Source of the DNA: Peribacillus muralis
GTDB lineage: Bacteria; Bacillota; Bacilli; Bacillales; DSM-1321
Assembly (NCBI RefSeq): GCF_001645685.2
Contig: NZ_CP017080.1
Location: 2,098,001-2,162,000, forward strand
Direction of reading: 5' to 3'
DNA: 64,000 nt
Of the stretch, positions 8,760 through 16,746 are shown one piece after another (positions within the stretch are counted from its first letter, which is position 1; every line of letters begins with the position of its first letter). The translations under genes and the position numbers were made by a program. The notes under the pieces were generated by a model. The model worked only from the letters and a program-made list of their open reading frames with translations. It had not been told where the DNA came from and made no database searches.

Positions 8760-9092
8760 TTTCAATCGGGAAATTATTACAACGAAGGGAGTCTTGATGG
8801 CGTTTCTTATCTTTTATTTGCGGTATATCGCAAAGAACCGGATCTCGTAATTTTTGCTGCCGATATCCTTAAGTAAGGATTTTATTGGTCGCCGTATCGC
8901 TCTTCTAATCAATCTCGGTCGAATTCTTTAGGTGCAGCTATCATTCGGTCATTTTCATCCGAAGATGTGTTCACATCTCTTCACACCATGCTTCGTAACT
9001 TGGCCAACTCTTTAGGTGATCAATTATCTGTCAAAAAGATCATCCAAGGATGTATACGGCAAGTGTTGAGCGAACAAGTAGTCAACTTGTGA
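8760..9092 (+). pseudogene. Possible decayed gene, unrecognised
   Basis: One reading frame between TAA 8757 and TGA 9090 looks protein-like over 110 codons but is broken by a TAA at 8874-8876 and has no credible start. The first part reads NYYNEGSLDGVSYLLFAVYR, then EPDLVIFAADILK. After the stop it continues YWSPYRSSNQSRSNSLGAAI and ends SVKKIIQGCIRQVLSEQ. The balanced composition and amphipathic pattern on both sides of the stop argue for a former gene. I do not recognise the family, and chance openness cannot be excluded. Confidence 0.3.
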
Positions 9093-9109
9093 AAGAACAT
9101 TTTTAGTTT

Positions 9110-9286
9110 TTACATTCGTTGAAAACCAATCGTTTCCTTTTCTTGCCCTAGTAAATTCAATAGTTTGTCTAATTCCTGACTAATATGTAATGTGTTTGGG
9201 GCAGTGAATCCATACTTTAATGCGGTGGTTATTAACTCTTTTCTCAATATCTCGATTTTCTCATGTAATGCTTCCATACTATCCAA
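9110..9286 (-). CDS. Spo0E-like aspartyl-phosphate phosphatase
   Basis: A short protein of 58 residues from a TTG start (or 55 from the ATG at 9277). It carries the Spo0E-family signature ISQELDKLLNLL, preceded by an amphipathic helix MEALHEKIEILRKELI. The two helices form the hairpin that dephosphorylates phospho-Asp in Spo0A, or in other response regulators for some members. The S-Q-E-L-D motif, with its catalytic-site Asp, is intact. I favour TTG because GAGGGA lies 7 bp upstream of it and 16 bp upstream of the ATG. The gene is short and therefore easily missed. It supports a spore-forming host and would delay entry into sporulation. Confidence 0.82.
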   Translation of the reverse strand: MDSMEALHEKIEILRKELITTALKYGFTAPNTLHISQELDKLLNLLGQEKETIGFQRM

Positions 9287-9769
9287 TGCAAAATCCCTCG
9301 AGTACTATTTTTTTGGTATAAATTCTATTATTACATAAATTGGGATGTTTTTAAATAAAAAGTAAGTATTTACTTATGAATTTTTATTCAAGCGTTCGTA
9401 AGTCCTAAATGATGGGGTCTTTTTCGACCAGCAACATGCTTTTGGTCCGATCCATCTTTTACAATGACTACGAAGCTGCCGGATATCATGGCGGCAGATC
9501 CGTTCGATGCTACTTACGCTTGTTATTTGTAATGATTGAATGAATGATTCATGAAGAAAAATAGGAGGAAGGACTGTGTGGTTTTTAATGGTTTATAGGT
9601 CGGTGGAAATGTAAAAGTCAACATGTGTACTGCCTTGGCTTCATAAGTAACTAAAGTCTTGAATGCATCTCCCTAAAATATGCAATCTTTGATTTACACT
9701 TCTTCATACAACATTAAAAATGCCCTTCTATACTTGAAGCAGATTCAAACATTAGGAGGGGAAAGACCT
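9287..9769. other. Intergenic region upstream of phoD
   Basis: 483 bp without a firm gene. An excellent AGGAGG (9563-9568) stands 7 bp before GTG 9576 and opens a 12-codon frame ending at 9614, possibly a leader peptide. A TATACT at 9729-9734 and TTTACA at 9693-9698 could be a promoter and part of a PhoP box for phoD. The expected row of four 11-bp-spaced repeats is not clear. Confidence 0.4.
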
Positions 9770-11512
9770 GTGAATAATGAAAGAGCAATGGACGACTTGA
9801 TTAAGAATTGGAGCGAATTAGGCAAGAATATGGACAGGCGGAATTTTATCCAGGGAGCAAGCAAGCTTGCCGGGCTTTCATTAGGTCTTGCCCTAGCCCA
9901 GTCAATGGGAGGGATCGAAGTGAATGCCGCCCCGAAATTCAGTGATTACCCCTTTACTCTCGGTGTAGCTTCAGGTGATCCGCTCTCGGATGGTGTGGTT
10001 TTGTGGACAAGGCTGGCACCTGATCCATTAAGTGGTGGAGGGATGCCCCATGAAGCCATTGCCGTTAAATGGGAAGTGGCTAAGGATGAACATTTCAGAA
10101 AAATCGTTCAGCATGGTAAGGAGATCGCCAGGCCTGAGCTTGGTCATTCGGTGCATGTGGAAGTAAGCGGGCTAAAACCGGATAAAGTGTATTATTACCG
10201 GTTTAAAAGCGGCGGGGAAGTAAGTAAGATCGGGAGGACGAAAACACTTCCCTCCATGAATTCAACCGTTTCGAGTCTGTCCTTCGCTTTTGTTTCGTGC
10301 CAGCAATTCGAGCATGGATATTATACGGCCTATAAGCATTTGGCAAAAGAAGATTTGGATCTTGTCTTTCACCTAGGAGATTACATATATGAATACGGGC
10401 CGAATGAATATGTTTCCTCTACAGGTAATGTACGTGTACATAATAGTCCTGAAATCATCACACTTGAGGATTATCGCAATAGATATGCTCAGTACCGCTC
10501 AGATACTCATTTAAAAGCGGCACACGCAGCATTTCCATGGGTCGTTACTTGGGACGATCATGAAGTTGAAAATAATTATGCAAATGTGATCCCGGAAAAA
10601 GGACAATCCGTAGAGGCGTTCATCAAGAGAAGGGCAGCTGCCTATCAAGCTTATTATGAGCATATGCCTCTCCGTAAATCGTCGTTGCCAAAAGGAGCGG
10701 ATATGCGGTTATACCGGAATTTCTCATATGGTGACCTTGCTTCATTCTTTGTACTTGATTCACGTCAGTACAGGGACGATCAGGCAAACGGAGACGTCAG
10801 CTCACCACAAACCGCTGAATCTCTTGATCCGAAGCGTACATTGCTCGGATCAGAGCAGGAACGTTGGCTGACGGAAGGTCTTTCGAATTCAAAAACGAGG
10901 TGGAATGTGCTGCCACAGCAAATTTTCTTTGCCCAGCGTAATTATGGAACGCCTACCGCTCCAAAATTCAGCATGGATTCATGGGATGGGTACCCGGCAG
11001 CACGTGATCGTTTGATTGATGTCATAAAAAGCAGCAACATCGAAAACCTGGTTGTATTGACTGGTGATGTCCATGCAAGCTGGGCCGCCAATCTGAAGCA
11101 GGACTTCAATGATCCAAATTCGCGGATTTTCGGTGTGGAGTTTGTCGGTACGTCCGTCACATCCGGTGGCAATGGGGCAGACGTGCGCGCCGATACGGAG
11201 AAAATACTAAATCAGAATTCACATATTAAGTTCTTTAATGATTACCGCGGATATGTCCGGTGCAAAGTAACACCTGAACAGTGGAAGGCAGACTATCGAG
11301 TAGTTCCTTTCGTCACGGAACCTGGAGCCGATATTTCGACAAGGGCCTCCTTCGTTTTCGATAAAGACCAAACAGGCCTACGGAAGGTAGCATCAGCCTC
11401 GGTTACGGAAGGTGTCCAAAAAACGAGTGAAGTCGAGGAGGACCGCACGCGCGCACATGGTCGCGCACATGAAAAGCAAAAACTGAAGCAGCGAGGCAAG
11501 GTAACGAATTGA
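9770..11512 (+). CDS. phoD: Secreted alkaline phosphatase/phosphodiesterase PhoD
   Basis: Calcium/iron-dependent phosphodiesterase exported in folded form by the Tat system; it frees phosphate from teichoic acids and other diesters. From GTG 9770 the product has 580 residues, against about 583 for B. subtilis PhoD. The Tat signal motif DRRNFIQGASK (twin arginine at 23-24) is followed by a hydrophobic stretch and VNAAP cleavage site. Metal and catalytic motifs are SCQQFEHGYY, HLGDYIYEYG, WDDHEVENNY and TGDVHASW. I choose GTG 9770 because AGGAGGGG lies 8 bp upstream; an in-frame ATG at 9680 has no such site. It is followed by tatAd and tatCd exactly as in B. subtilis, its dedicated translocase. 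Confidence 0.96.
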   Translation: MNNERAMDDLIKNWSELGKNMDRRNFIQGASKLAGLSLGLALAQSMGGIEVNAAPKFSDYPFTLGVASGDPLSDGVVLWTRLAPDPLSGGGMPHEAIAVKWEVAKDEHFRKIVQHGKEIARPELGHSVHVEVSGLKPDKVYYYRFKSGGEVSKIGRTKTLPSMNSTVSSLSFAFVSCQQFEHGYYTAYKHLAKEDLDLVFHLGDYIYEYGPNEYVSSTGNVRVHNSPEIITLEDYRNRYAQYRSDTHLKAAHAAFPWVVTWDDHEVENNYANVIPEKGQSVEAFIKRRAAAYQAYYEHMPLRKSSLPKGADMRLYRNFSYGDLASFFVLDSRQYRDDQANGDVSSPQTAESLDPKRTLLGSEQERWLTEGLSNSKTRWNVLPQQIFFAQRNYGTPTAPKFSMDSWDGYPAARDRLIDVIKSSNIENLVVLTGDVHASWAANLKQDFNDPNSRIFGVEFVGTSVTSGGNGADVRADTEKILNQNSHIKFFNDYRGYVRCKVTPEQWKADYRVVPFVTEPGADISTRASFVFDKDQTGLRKVASASVTEGVQKTSEVEEDRTRAHGRAHEKQKLKQRGKVTN

Positions 11513-11573
11513 GTAAGCGACCAGGGACTTTTGTATGCAAAATAATATTGGAAAAGGATTGGAGTGAAATTGG

Positions 11574-11774
11574 ATGCTTTCTAATATCGGGATACCAGGG
11601 CTAGTCATCGTTCTCGTGATTGCATTGATCATTTTTGGACCTTCGAAGCTACCGGAAATCGGGCGTGCCTTCGGCCGTACTTTGACCGAGTTCAAAAGTG
11701 CAACCAAAGGATTGGTGAATGATTCAGATAAAGAGGATGAAAATGAGAAAAAGTCAGCATTAAAAAAAGGTTGA
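11574..11774 (+). CDS. tatAd: Twin-arginine translocase subunit TatAd
   Basis: A 66-residue pore-forming Tat component. It has one N-terminal membrane helix (about residues 4-20), the FGP hinge ([15 protein letters not shown]) and an amphipathic helix. The charged tail ([16 protein letters not shown]) is disordered. In Gram-positive bacteria this single protein does the work of both TatA and TatB. It lies between phoD and tatCd, the arrangement in which B. subtilis TatAd/TatCd specifically exports PhoD. Co-regulation with phoD by phosphate starvation is expected from the family, not shown here. Confidence 0.95.
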   Translation: MLSNIGIPGLVIVLVIALIIFGPSKLPEIGRAFGRTLTEFKSATKGLVNDSDKEDENEKKSALKKG

Positions 11775-11892
11775 TTATGAAGATAGAGCGGGTGGAAGGG
11801 GTCGCCCGTTCCTTTTTGCTTATTGTGATTGGGGAAGGGAAGCCGCTGATGAAGCTTTCGACCAATAAAGATTTTAAAAAGGAGTGATGAAG

Positions 11893-12627
11893 GTGGGGAG
11901 TGAGGAAGTGCATGTTATGGAGCATATGGAAGAGCTCCGAAGCAGAATCATTAAGACGTTGATAGGATTTGTCGCCGCCTTCATAGTGAGTTTTATTTTT
12001 GTCCAGGATATTTATGAGGTGCTCATAAAAGATATGGACGGGAAGCTTGCCGTGCTCGGTCCAAGTGATATCCTCTGGGTATATATGATGATCGCTGCGG
12101 TTTGCGCGATTACCGCAACGATACCGCTGGCAGCCTATCAGTTATGGCGCTTTGTAGCGCCTGCGTTGAAACCGGAGGAGAGAAAAGTGACATTCCGATT
12201 CATTCCTGGGTTGTTCATATTATTCATCACTGGCATCGCGTTCGGTTATTTTGTGTTATTTCCGATAGTGCTAGGTTTCCTCACCTCCCTATCTGCCGGG
12301 CAATTCGAGATGGTTTTTACAGCGGAAAAATATTTTCGGTTCATGATTAATTTGATCTTGCCGTTCGGGATCTTATTCGAAATGCCGCTTGTGGTCATGT
12401 TCCTCACCAGATTAGGAATCATCAATCCTGCAGTGCTGAAAAAGTCGCGCAAGATTTCTTATTTCGCCCTTGTTATCATCTCAATATTGATCACGCCACC
12501 TGACATCATTTCGGATATTATGGTCATCATCCCTTTGCTCATGCTTTATGAAATGAGTGTCCAGCTTTCCACCATCGTTTATCGAAAGAGGCTTATGAAA
12601 GAAGAGACAGCTTTACATGTAGCATGA
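11893..12627 (+). CDS. tatCd: Twin-arginine translocase subunit TatCd
   Basis: Six-helix membrane receptor that binds the twin-arginine signal, here of PhoD. The N-terminal EHMEELRSRIIKTL is the conserved cytoplasmic signal-recognition segment. FVAPALKPEERK and FGYFVLFP, and the late ISILITPPDIISD, are TatC signatures. I start at GTG 11893: AAGGAG is 8 bp upstream and the resulting 244-residue protein begins at the same point as B. subtilis TatCd (MDKKETHLIGHLEELR). The earlier in-frame ATG at 11887 is too close to the ribosome site. It strongly resembles TatCd (for example DGKLAVLGPSDILWVYMM). Operon with phoD and tatAd. Confidence 0.95.
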   Translation: MGSEEVHVMEHMEELRSRIIKTLIGFVAAFIVSFIFVQDIYEVLIKDMDGKLAVLGPSDILWVYMMIAAVCAITATIPLAAYQLWRFVAPALKPEERKVTFRFIPGLFILFITGIAFGYFVLFPIVLGFLTSLSAGQFEMVFTAEKYFRFMINLILPFGILFEMPLVVMFLTRLGIINPAVLKKSRKISYFALVIISILITPPDIISDIMVIIPLLMLYEMSVQLSTIVYRKRLMKEETALHVA

Positions 12628-12653
12628 AACATAACTTTTACAGGGGTAATTCA

Positions 12654-12764
12654 ATGGTACACAACAGAACGCTGAGCTTAATGACCCAATATCTTTACCG
12701 TAAAATAATAGTTGGTGTGATGATGATTATGGCGGTGTGCGTTTCGTTTTTGGTGAAATTATAA
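12654..12764 (+). CDS. Putative 36-residue single-pass membrane peptide
   Basis: An open frame of 36 codons with AGGGG eight bases before ATG. It starts 26 bp downstream of tatCd on the same strand. The product has a polar N-terminus (MVHNRTLSLMTQYLYRK) and one hydrophobic helix (IIVGVMMIMAVCVSFLV). The composition is convincing for a small membrane protein, but no family is recognised and conservation would be needed to accept it. Confidence 0.35.
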   Translation: MVHNRTLSLMTQYLYRKIIVGVMMIMAVCVSFLVKL

Positions 12765-13030
12765 TGAAGTCGTGCGTGCAGGGCTTAAATGACTATATGG
12801 TAACGAGTAACATGCTCAGGATTATAGGGGCATGTTTATTTTTATCAATTTGAAGGAGAGTGGTTTCTTTTTAGCGAATAATTGTCAAATTGAGACCGTG
12901 AACTAAATTTGACTTAGAGCCTCTTCATACTCAGATGGAAAGAAAAGAGTGAGTTATTTAAATGTATTTGACCAAGATTTTTAAATAAGCATATATAGTC
13001 AGCTTGTAAAATGGAAAGGGGAGGTGTGTA

Positions 13031-13660
13031 ATGAAGGATTTGTTGAAAATTCTTATCGGAAATGTGTCCATGACCTTTGCTTATGCATATTTGATCGTGC
13101 CTAATGAGATCATTAACGGGGGCGTAACCAGCTCCGCCTTGTTATTGCATGCATTATCGGGTTATAACATCGCCATGCTGGCCAATGCTGTTACAGGATT
13201 CTTGTTAATCATATGTTTAGTTTTCCTCGGAAAAGAGTACTTTGTTAAGTCGATTGTAAGTTCTCTTAGCTATATGCTGTTTTTTAATTTTTTTTATTCA
13301 CTGAATATACGTTTGGATTTAAATATCGTTTTAGTGGTAGTAATATCGTCGATTTTAATAGCGATAGGTTACTATTTATGTATAACGGCACATGCCTCCA
13401 CGGTTGGTTTTGATGTCATTGCATTAATTTTACATCATAAAAATGAAAAAATGGACATTGCAGCGACAATAAGGATCATTAATTTGATCGTGCTGGTCCT
13501 TGGGTTTCTTGTTTACGGATACACCTCGATCATTAAGGGAGTAGCATATACCTTGATCTTTTCATATCTGTTAAAGAAAATGCTGAATAGAAAACAACAT
13601 TCGGTAAAGTCAGATAAAGATCTTAAGGAAGATGATAGCTACAGAGTGAAGGAACTATGA
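13031..13660 (+). CDS. YitT/YczE-type membrane protein
   Basis: A 209-residue protein with five to six hydrophobic segments and the family pattern VPNEIINGGVTSSALLLHAL near the first helix; HASTVGFDVIALIL follows after the central helices. These glycine-rich re-entrant-like motifs mark the YitT_membrane family. Full YitT proteins carry an extra C-terminal DUF2179 domain of about 80 residues. Here it is absent and the protein stops in a short charged tail, so it is the short form. The ATG is preceded by AAAGGGGAGG at 6 bp. It stands alone. The function of the family is uncertain. Confidence 0.75.
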   Translation: MKDLLKILIGNVSMTFAYAYLIVPNEIINGGVTSSALLLHALSGYNIAMLANAVTGFLLIICLVFLGKEYFVKSIVSSLSYMLFFNFFYSLNIRLDLNIVLVVVISSILIAIGYYLCITAHASTVGFDVIALILHHKNEKMDIAATIRIINLIVLVLGFLVYGYTSIIKGVAYTLIFSYLLKKMLNRKQHSVKSDKDLKEDDSYRVKEL

Positions 13661-13728
13661 AAGCTTTTTTTACATCTTTTTTGTAATTAAATATATCACA
13701 TTTCGTTATCTAAATATTCTGATTTTTA

Positions 13729-13757
13729 TTGACTTTGGAAAATGGTGAGTGTATTAT
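13729..13757 (+). promoter_or_regulatory. Sigma-A-type promoter of the permease gene
   Basis: TTGACT, a 17-bp spacer and TATTAT. A palindromic operator begins 13 bp after the -10, the same geometry as upstream of xsc. The leader to the permease start is about 250 nt. Confidence 0.75.
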
Positions 13758-13770
13758 ACACATAGAAAGT

Positions 13771-13790
13771 GGTACTAACGTCATGACGTA
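13771..13790. promoter_or_regulatory. Operator A (candidate GntR site)
   Basis: GGTAC followed by the perfect palindrome ACGTCATGACGT. Related sites occur at 16691 (GGTAC then GACGTCGCAACGTC) and 22180 (GATAC then AACATTACAATGTC). All three lie just downstream of a promoter in the locus of the GntR gene at 22223, so that regulator is the likely ligand. Confidence 0.65.
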
Positions 13791-13833
13791 ATGATGTTAG
13801 TTCTTTCTAATATGGATACCGGAAAGGAGGAAT

Positions 13834-13863
13834 ATGGACATAGAAACCTTGTATGTAAGATGA
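13834..13863 (+). CDS. Possible nine-residue leader peptide
   Basis: A strong AAAGGAGG ends 3 bp before ATG, which opens MDIETLYVR and a TGA. It lies in the 5' leader of the permease mRNA. A stem TGTAAAAA/TTTTTACA (13939-13962 region) follows between it and the permease ribosome site. A leader-peptide or translational-control role is conceivable; no coding evidence beyond the ribosome site. Confidence 0.3.
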   Translation: MDIETLYVR

Positions 13864-14014
13864 TGGCATTTTCCTGTGTAGGATAAGAAAACCGGCGCTT
13901 AAAGAACCACTATCCTTATGAAAATGAATGGGCAGAAAGTGTAAAAAGCTTAGTTTTTACATTCAAGTGAATATCTTTAGTTGATTTCCAAAATATTGAA
14001 AGTTGGTGGAGAGT

Positions 14015-15427
14015 ATGAAACATCAACAGGAAGAGCTGAAGCCAGGTCTGAAACAAAGGCATTTGACAATGATATCATTGAGTGGGGTCATTGGAGCTGG
14101 TTTATTCGTTGGAAGTGGTATCATTATCGGTCAAACGGGCCCAGGAGCAGTGCTCTCATATGTTTTGGCTGGCCTGATTGTTGTCTTAGTGATGAGGATG
14201 CTTGGGGAAATGGCTACAGTAAATCCTGACACAGGATCTTTTGCCGTGTATGCAAGAGAAGGAATCGGTGAATGGGCCGGTTTCACCACAGGCTGGTTAT
14301 ATTGGTTTTTTTGGGTGATCGTCATTGCTTTGGAAGCTACAGCAGGGGCTGCGATCATACATGGCTGGATTCCCTCGATTCCTGTCTGGGTCATAAGTCT
14401 GTCATTGATTATCCTTTTGAAACTGACGAATATTTTTTCCGTTAAATCGTTTGGTGAGTTTGAATACTGGTTTTCCATTACAAAAATAATCAGTATCATC
14501 CTATTTTTGTGTCTCGGCCTGGCAGTGATTTTTGGCATTATGCCAACGATAAAAGCACCTGGTGCCTCCAATCTCTTGAACTTTGGCGGCTTTATTCCAA
14601 ACGGGATAAGCTCAGTACTTGTAGGCGTCGCGATTGTTTTCCATGCTTTTGTAGGCGTGGAGATTCCTGCGATTGCAGCTGGTGAGACCAGTGATCCAGT
14701 CAAATCCGTTAAAAATGCATTGAACAGCGTGGTTTGGAGAATCCTGATTTTCTATATCGGGTCCATTGCTGTAATAGTGACCATTTTGCCTTGGAATTCA
14801 GCATCCTTGCTGAAAAGTCCATTTGTTGCCGTCCTGGAGCTGATGGGCATTCCTTCAGCTGCTTTAATCATGAATATCGTGATTCTGATTGCCTTGCTTT
14901 CCTGTTTGAATTCAGGTTTATATACGAGTTCCCGTATGTTATTTTCTCTTGCACAAAAGGGGGATGCCCCAAAGCTTTTCGCAAGCGTTAGTAAGAATGG
15001 TGTTCCTATTCTTGCAGTATTCGGTTCTACTTTATTTGCCTTCATCAGCACCATTTTCAGTTATATCTCTCCTGATAAGATTTTTTTCTTTCTGGTGAAT
15101 TCCTCGGGAGGAGTCGGAATACTGGTCTATTTATCGATTGCCGTTTCCCATCTCCGATTAAGGAAGCGAATGGAGAAAGAAAATCCAGGAATATTCAAGA
15201 TCAAGATGTGGCTATTCCCGTATTTAACTTATGCCACTATTTTTTCCATGCTTTCCGTATTGATTTTAATGGCATTCATCGATTCCCAGCGTCCACAGTT
15301 CATCTTCACCATGTTATTTAGCTTGATTGTTATCTGTTCATTCTTTTTCTTTCGAAGAAGAAAAGCGAAATATATGGAGAATGAATTAAATGTTGTGTCT
15401 GGTTCCCCTAATTCTGAAAAACTGTAG
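14015..15427 (+). CDS. APC-family amino-acid permease (GabP-like)
   Basis: A 470-residue, twelve-helix amino-acid/proton symporter. The first helix pair carries LSGVIGAGLFVGSG, the consensus substrate-binding loop of the AAT/GabP subgroup. GEMATVNPDTGSFAVYAREGIGEWAGF is the following conserved segment, and EIPAIAAGETSDPVKSV marks the seventh-eighth loop. ATG 14015 follows GGTGG; an in-frame TTG at 14003 is less likely. It opens the locus that encodes sulfo-/phosphonoacetaldehyde enzymes and has its own operator-bearing promoter. Likely cargo is therefore taurine or 2-aminoethylphosphonate rather than a protein amino acid (inference). The family identity itself is secure. Confidence 0.88.
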   Translation: MKHQQEELKPGLKQRHLTMISLSGVIGAGLFVGSGIIIGQTGPGAVLSYVLAGLIVVLVMRMLGEMATVNPDTGSFAVYAREGIGEWAGFTTGWLYWFFWVIVIALEATAGAAIIHGWIPSIPVWVISLSLIILLKLTNIFSVKSFGEFEYWFSITKIISIILFLCLGLAVIFGIMPTIKAPGASNLLNFGGFIPNGISSVLVGVAIVFHAFVGVEIPAIAAGETSDPVKSVKNALNSVVWRILIFYIGSIAVIVTILPWNSASLLKSPFVAVLELMGIPSAALIMNIVILIALLSCLNSGLYTSSRMLFSLAQKGDAPKLFASVSKNGVPILAVFGSTLFAFISTIFSYISPDKIFFFLVNSSGGVGILVYLSIAVSHLRLRKRMEKENPGIFKIKMWLFPYLTYATIFSMLSVLILMAFIDSQRPQFIFTMLFSLIVICSFFFFRRRKAKYMENELNVVSGSPNSEKL

Positions 15428-15778
15428 TCCATAACTGTATTTTTTCGGTTACTTCCATGAAACCCCTCAGAGCATCTTCCATCAATCATCATCTAGAATC
15501 ACTGAAAATAGTTTCATCTGAACCAATCCGTCAGAGATGGTCTTCAATTTTATAAACGTAGATTTTTGTTATAAGTTGATACGGTAAAATCGGACGAGAT
15601 GAATGGAAGATCCTGCTTAAATCAGGCCAGAAAAGTGCCGCAATCGGTAAATGCACCAGAGGGAAGCAGATCAATTGCCCCATTATCGGGGACTGCTGTA
15701 AAAATGAAGAATTATAGTGTTTATATGAAAATATGACCTTTGAAATCTACGATCGCGGGCATATGGAGGGGGTAGGAG
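15428..15778. other. Leader region before phnX
   Basis: 351 bp without a gene. It contains a stem AGCAG/CTGCT enclosing CCCC/GGGG at 15665-15697 with no T-run. A purine-rich GATGAATGGAAGATCC stretch also looks structured, but no known riboswitch consensus was recognised. No copy of the GntR-type operator with both half-sites is visible here. phnX may therefore be expressed by read-through from the permease or from a separate promoter. Confidence 0.35.
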
Positions 15779-16597
15779 ATGGATCGGGGAGAGGTTGAAG
15801 CAGTAATATTCGATTGGGCAGGAACGACAGTTGATTATGGTTGTTTCGCACCTGTGCAAGCATTTGTCGAGACATTCAGGATAAGGGGGATTGATATTAC
15901 CACTGAGGAAGCAAGGGAACCGATGGGATTAGCGAAATTGGAGCATATTAGGATAATTCTCGGAATGAACCGGATCCACAATTTATGGAATGCGGCATTT
16001 GGAAAGGAACCGGATGAAAAAGATGTACACGCTCTTTATCGTGACTTTGAGGGTATGCTCTTTAAGGTTTTAAAAAATCATGCCAAGCCAGTACCTGGTG
16101 CAGTGGAACTAGTCAGCCGTTTAAGGCGGCAAGGAATAAAAATCGGTTCGACCACGGGATATACCCGCGAAATGATCGATCTCGTAGCAGCTGAGGCGAA
16201 AAAGTGGGGCTACAAGCCCGATTCGATCGTTACGTCTGCCGAAGTACCTTCTGGAAGGCCTGCTCCATGGATGTGTTTACAGACGGCGATGAATCTCCAG
16301 GTATATCCACTCAGTAAAATGGTTAAAGTCGGCGATACCGTAAGTGACATAGAGGAGGGGATTTTTGCGGGAATGTGGACGGTCGGTGTGCTAAAAGGCA
16401 GCAGCGAAATCGGTCTTTCAGAACAAGAAATCAAAGAGATGGATCCTTATCGACTGCAAGCCAGGATGAAACGGGCCGAAAACCGATTCCTGAATGCGGG
16501 TGCAGATTTCGTGATCGATGAAATCGGCGATTTATGGGACATCATCGATCGAATCAACCATAGATTGGTAGAAAGAAAGGATTTCTTTATTGGGTAG
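15779..16597 (+). CDS. phnX: Phosphonoacetaldehyde hydrolase (phosphonatase)
   Basis: Cytoplasmic HAD-superfamily enzyme that splits phosphonoacetaldehyde to acetaldehyde and phosphate, the last step of 2-aminoethylphosphonate breakdown. The 272-residue product matches the Bacillus cereus enzyme residue for residue at its key sites: nucleophile Asp12 in AVIFDWAGTTVDYGC, Schiff-base Lys53 in PMGLAKLEHIR, STTGYTR and the metal-binding VGDTVSD. Length and numbering are normal. GGAGGGGGTAGGAG precedes the ATG. What is unusual is the neighbourhood. The usual class V aminotransferase PhnW is absent, and the next gene is xsc, acting on the sulfur analogue sulfoacetaldehyde. Confidence 0.93.
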   Translation: MDRGEVEAVIFDWAGTTVDYGCFAPVQAFVETFRIRGIDITTEEAREPMGLAKLEHIRIILGMNRIHNLWNAAFGKEPDEKDVHALYRDFEGMLFKVLKNHAKPVPGAVELVSRLRRQGIKIGSTTGYTREMIDLVAAEAKKWGYKPDSIVTSAEVPSGRPAPWMCLQTAMNLQVYPLSKMVKVGDTVSDIEEGIFAGMWTVGVLKGSSEIGLSEQEIKEMDPYRLQARMKRAENRFLNAGADFVIDEIGDLWDIIDRINHRLVERKDFFIG

Positions 16598-16648
16598 TGG
16601 TAAATGGACAGTATCGCCGGTTTAAATTCTAAATATTCAAATTATTAA

Positions 16649-16677
16649 TTGACTATCGAGTTAAATGATAGTAATAT
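16649..16677 (+). promoter_or_regulatory. Sigma-A-type promoter of xsc
   Basis: TTGACT, 17-bp spacer, TAATAT. The operator GGTAC begins 13 bp after the -10, identical to the spacing in front of the permease gene. Confidence 0.75.
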
Positions 16678-16690
16678 ACATCTTATAACT

Positions 16691-16713
16691 GGTACGGACG
16701 TCGCAACGTCATT
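16691..16713. promoter_or_regulatory. Operator B (candidate GntR site)
   Basis: GGTAC then an inverted repeat GACGT-CGCA-ACGTC, followed by ATTATC. It aligns with operators A (13771) and C (22180), and C shares the downstream TTTATC. Located between promoter and the xsc start, where a bound repressor would block elongation or initiation. Confidence 0.65.
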
Positions 16714-16746
16714 ATCAGAATCTTACTAGATTGAGGAGAATGTGCT

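Noticed and set aside
14131..14703. 190-codon open frame on the minus strand
   Set aside because: It is antisense to the permease gene, lacks a ribosome site, and its composition mirrors the hydrophobic codons of the real gene.
15560..15720. Riboswitch (cobalamin or other) ahead of phnX
   Set aside because: Structured and purine-rich, but none of the conserved riboswitch boxes could be matched.
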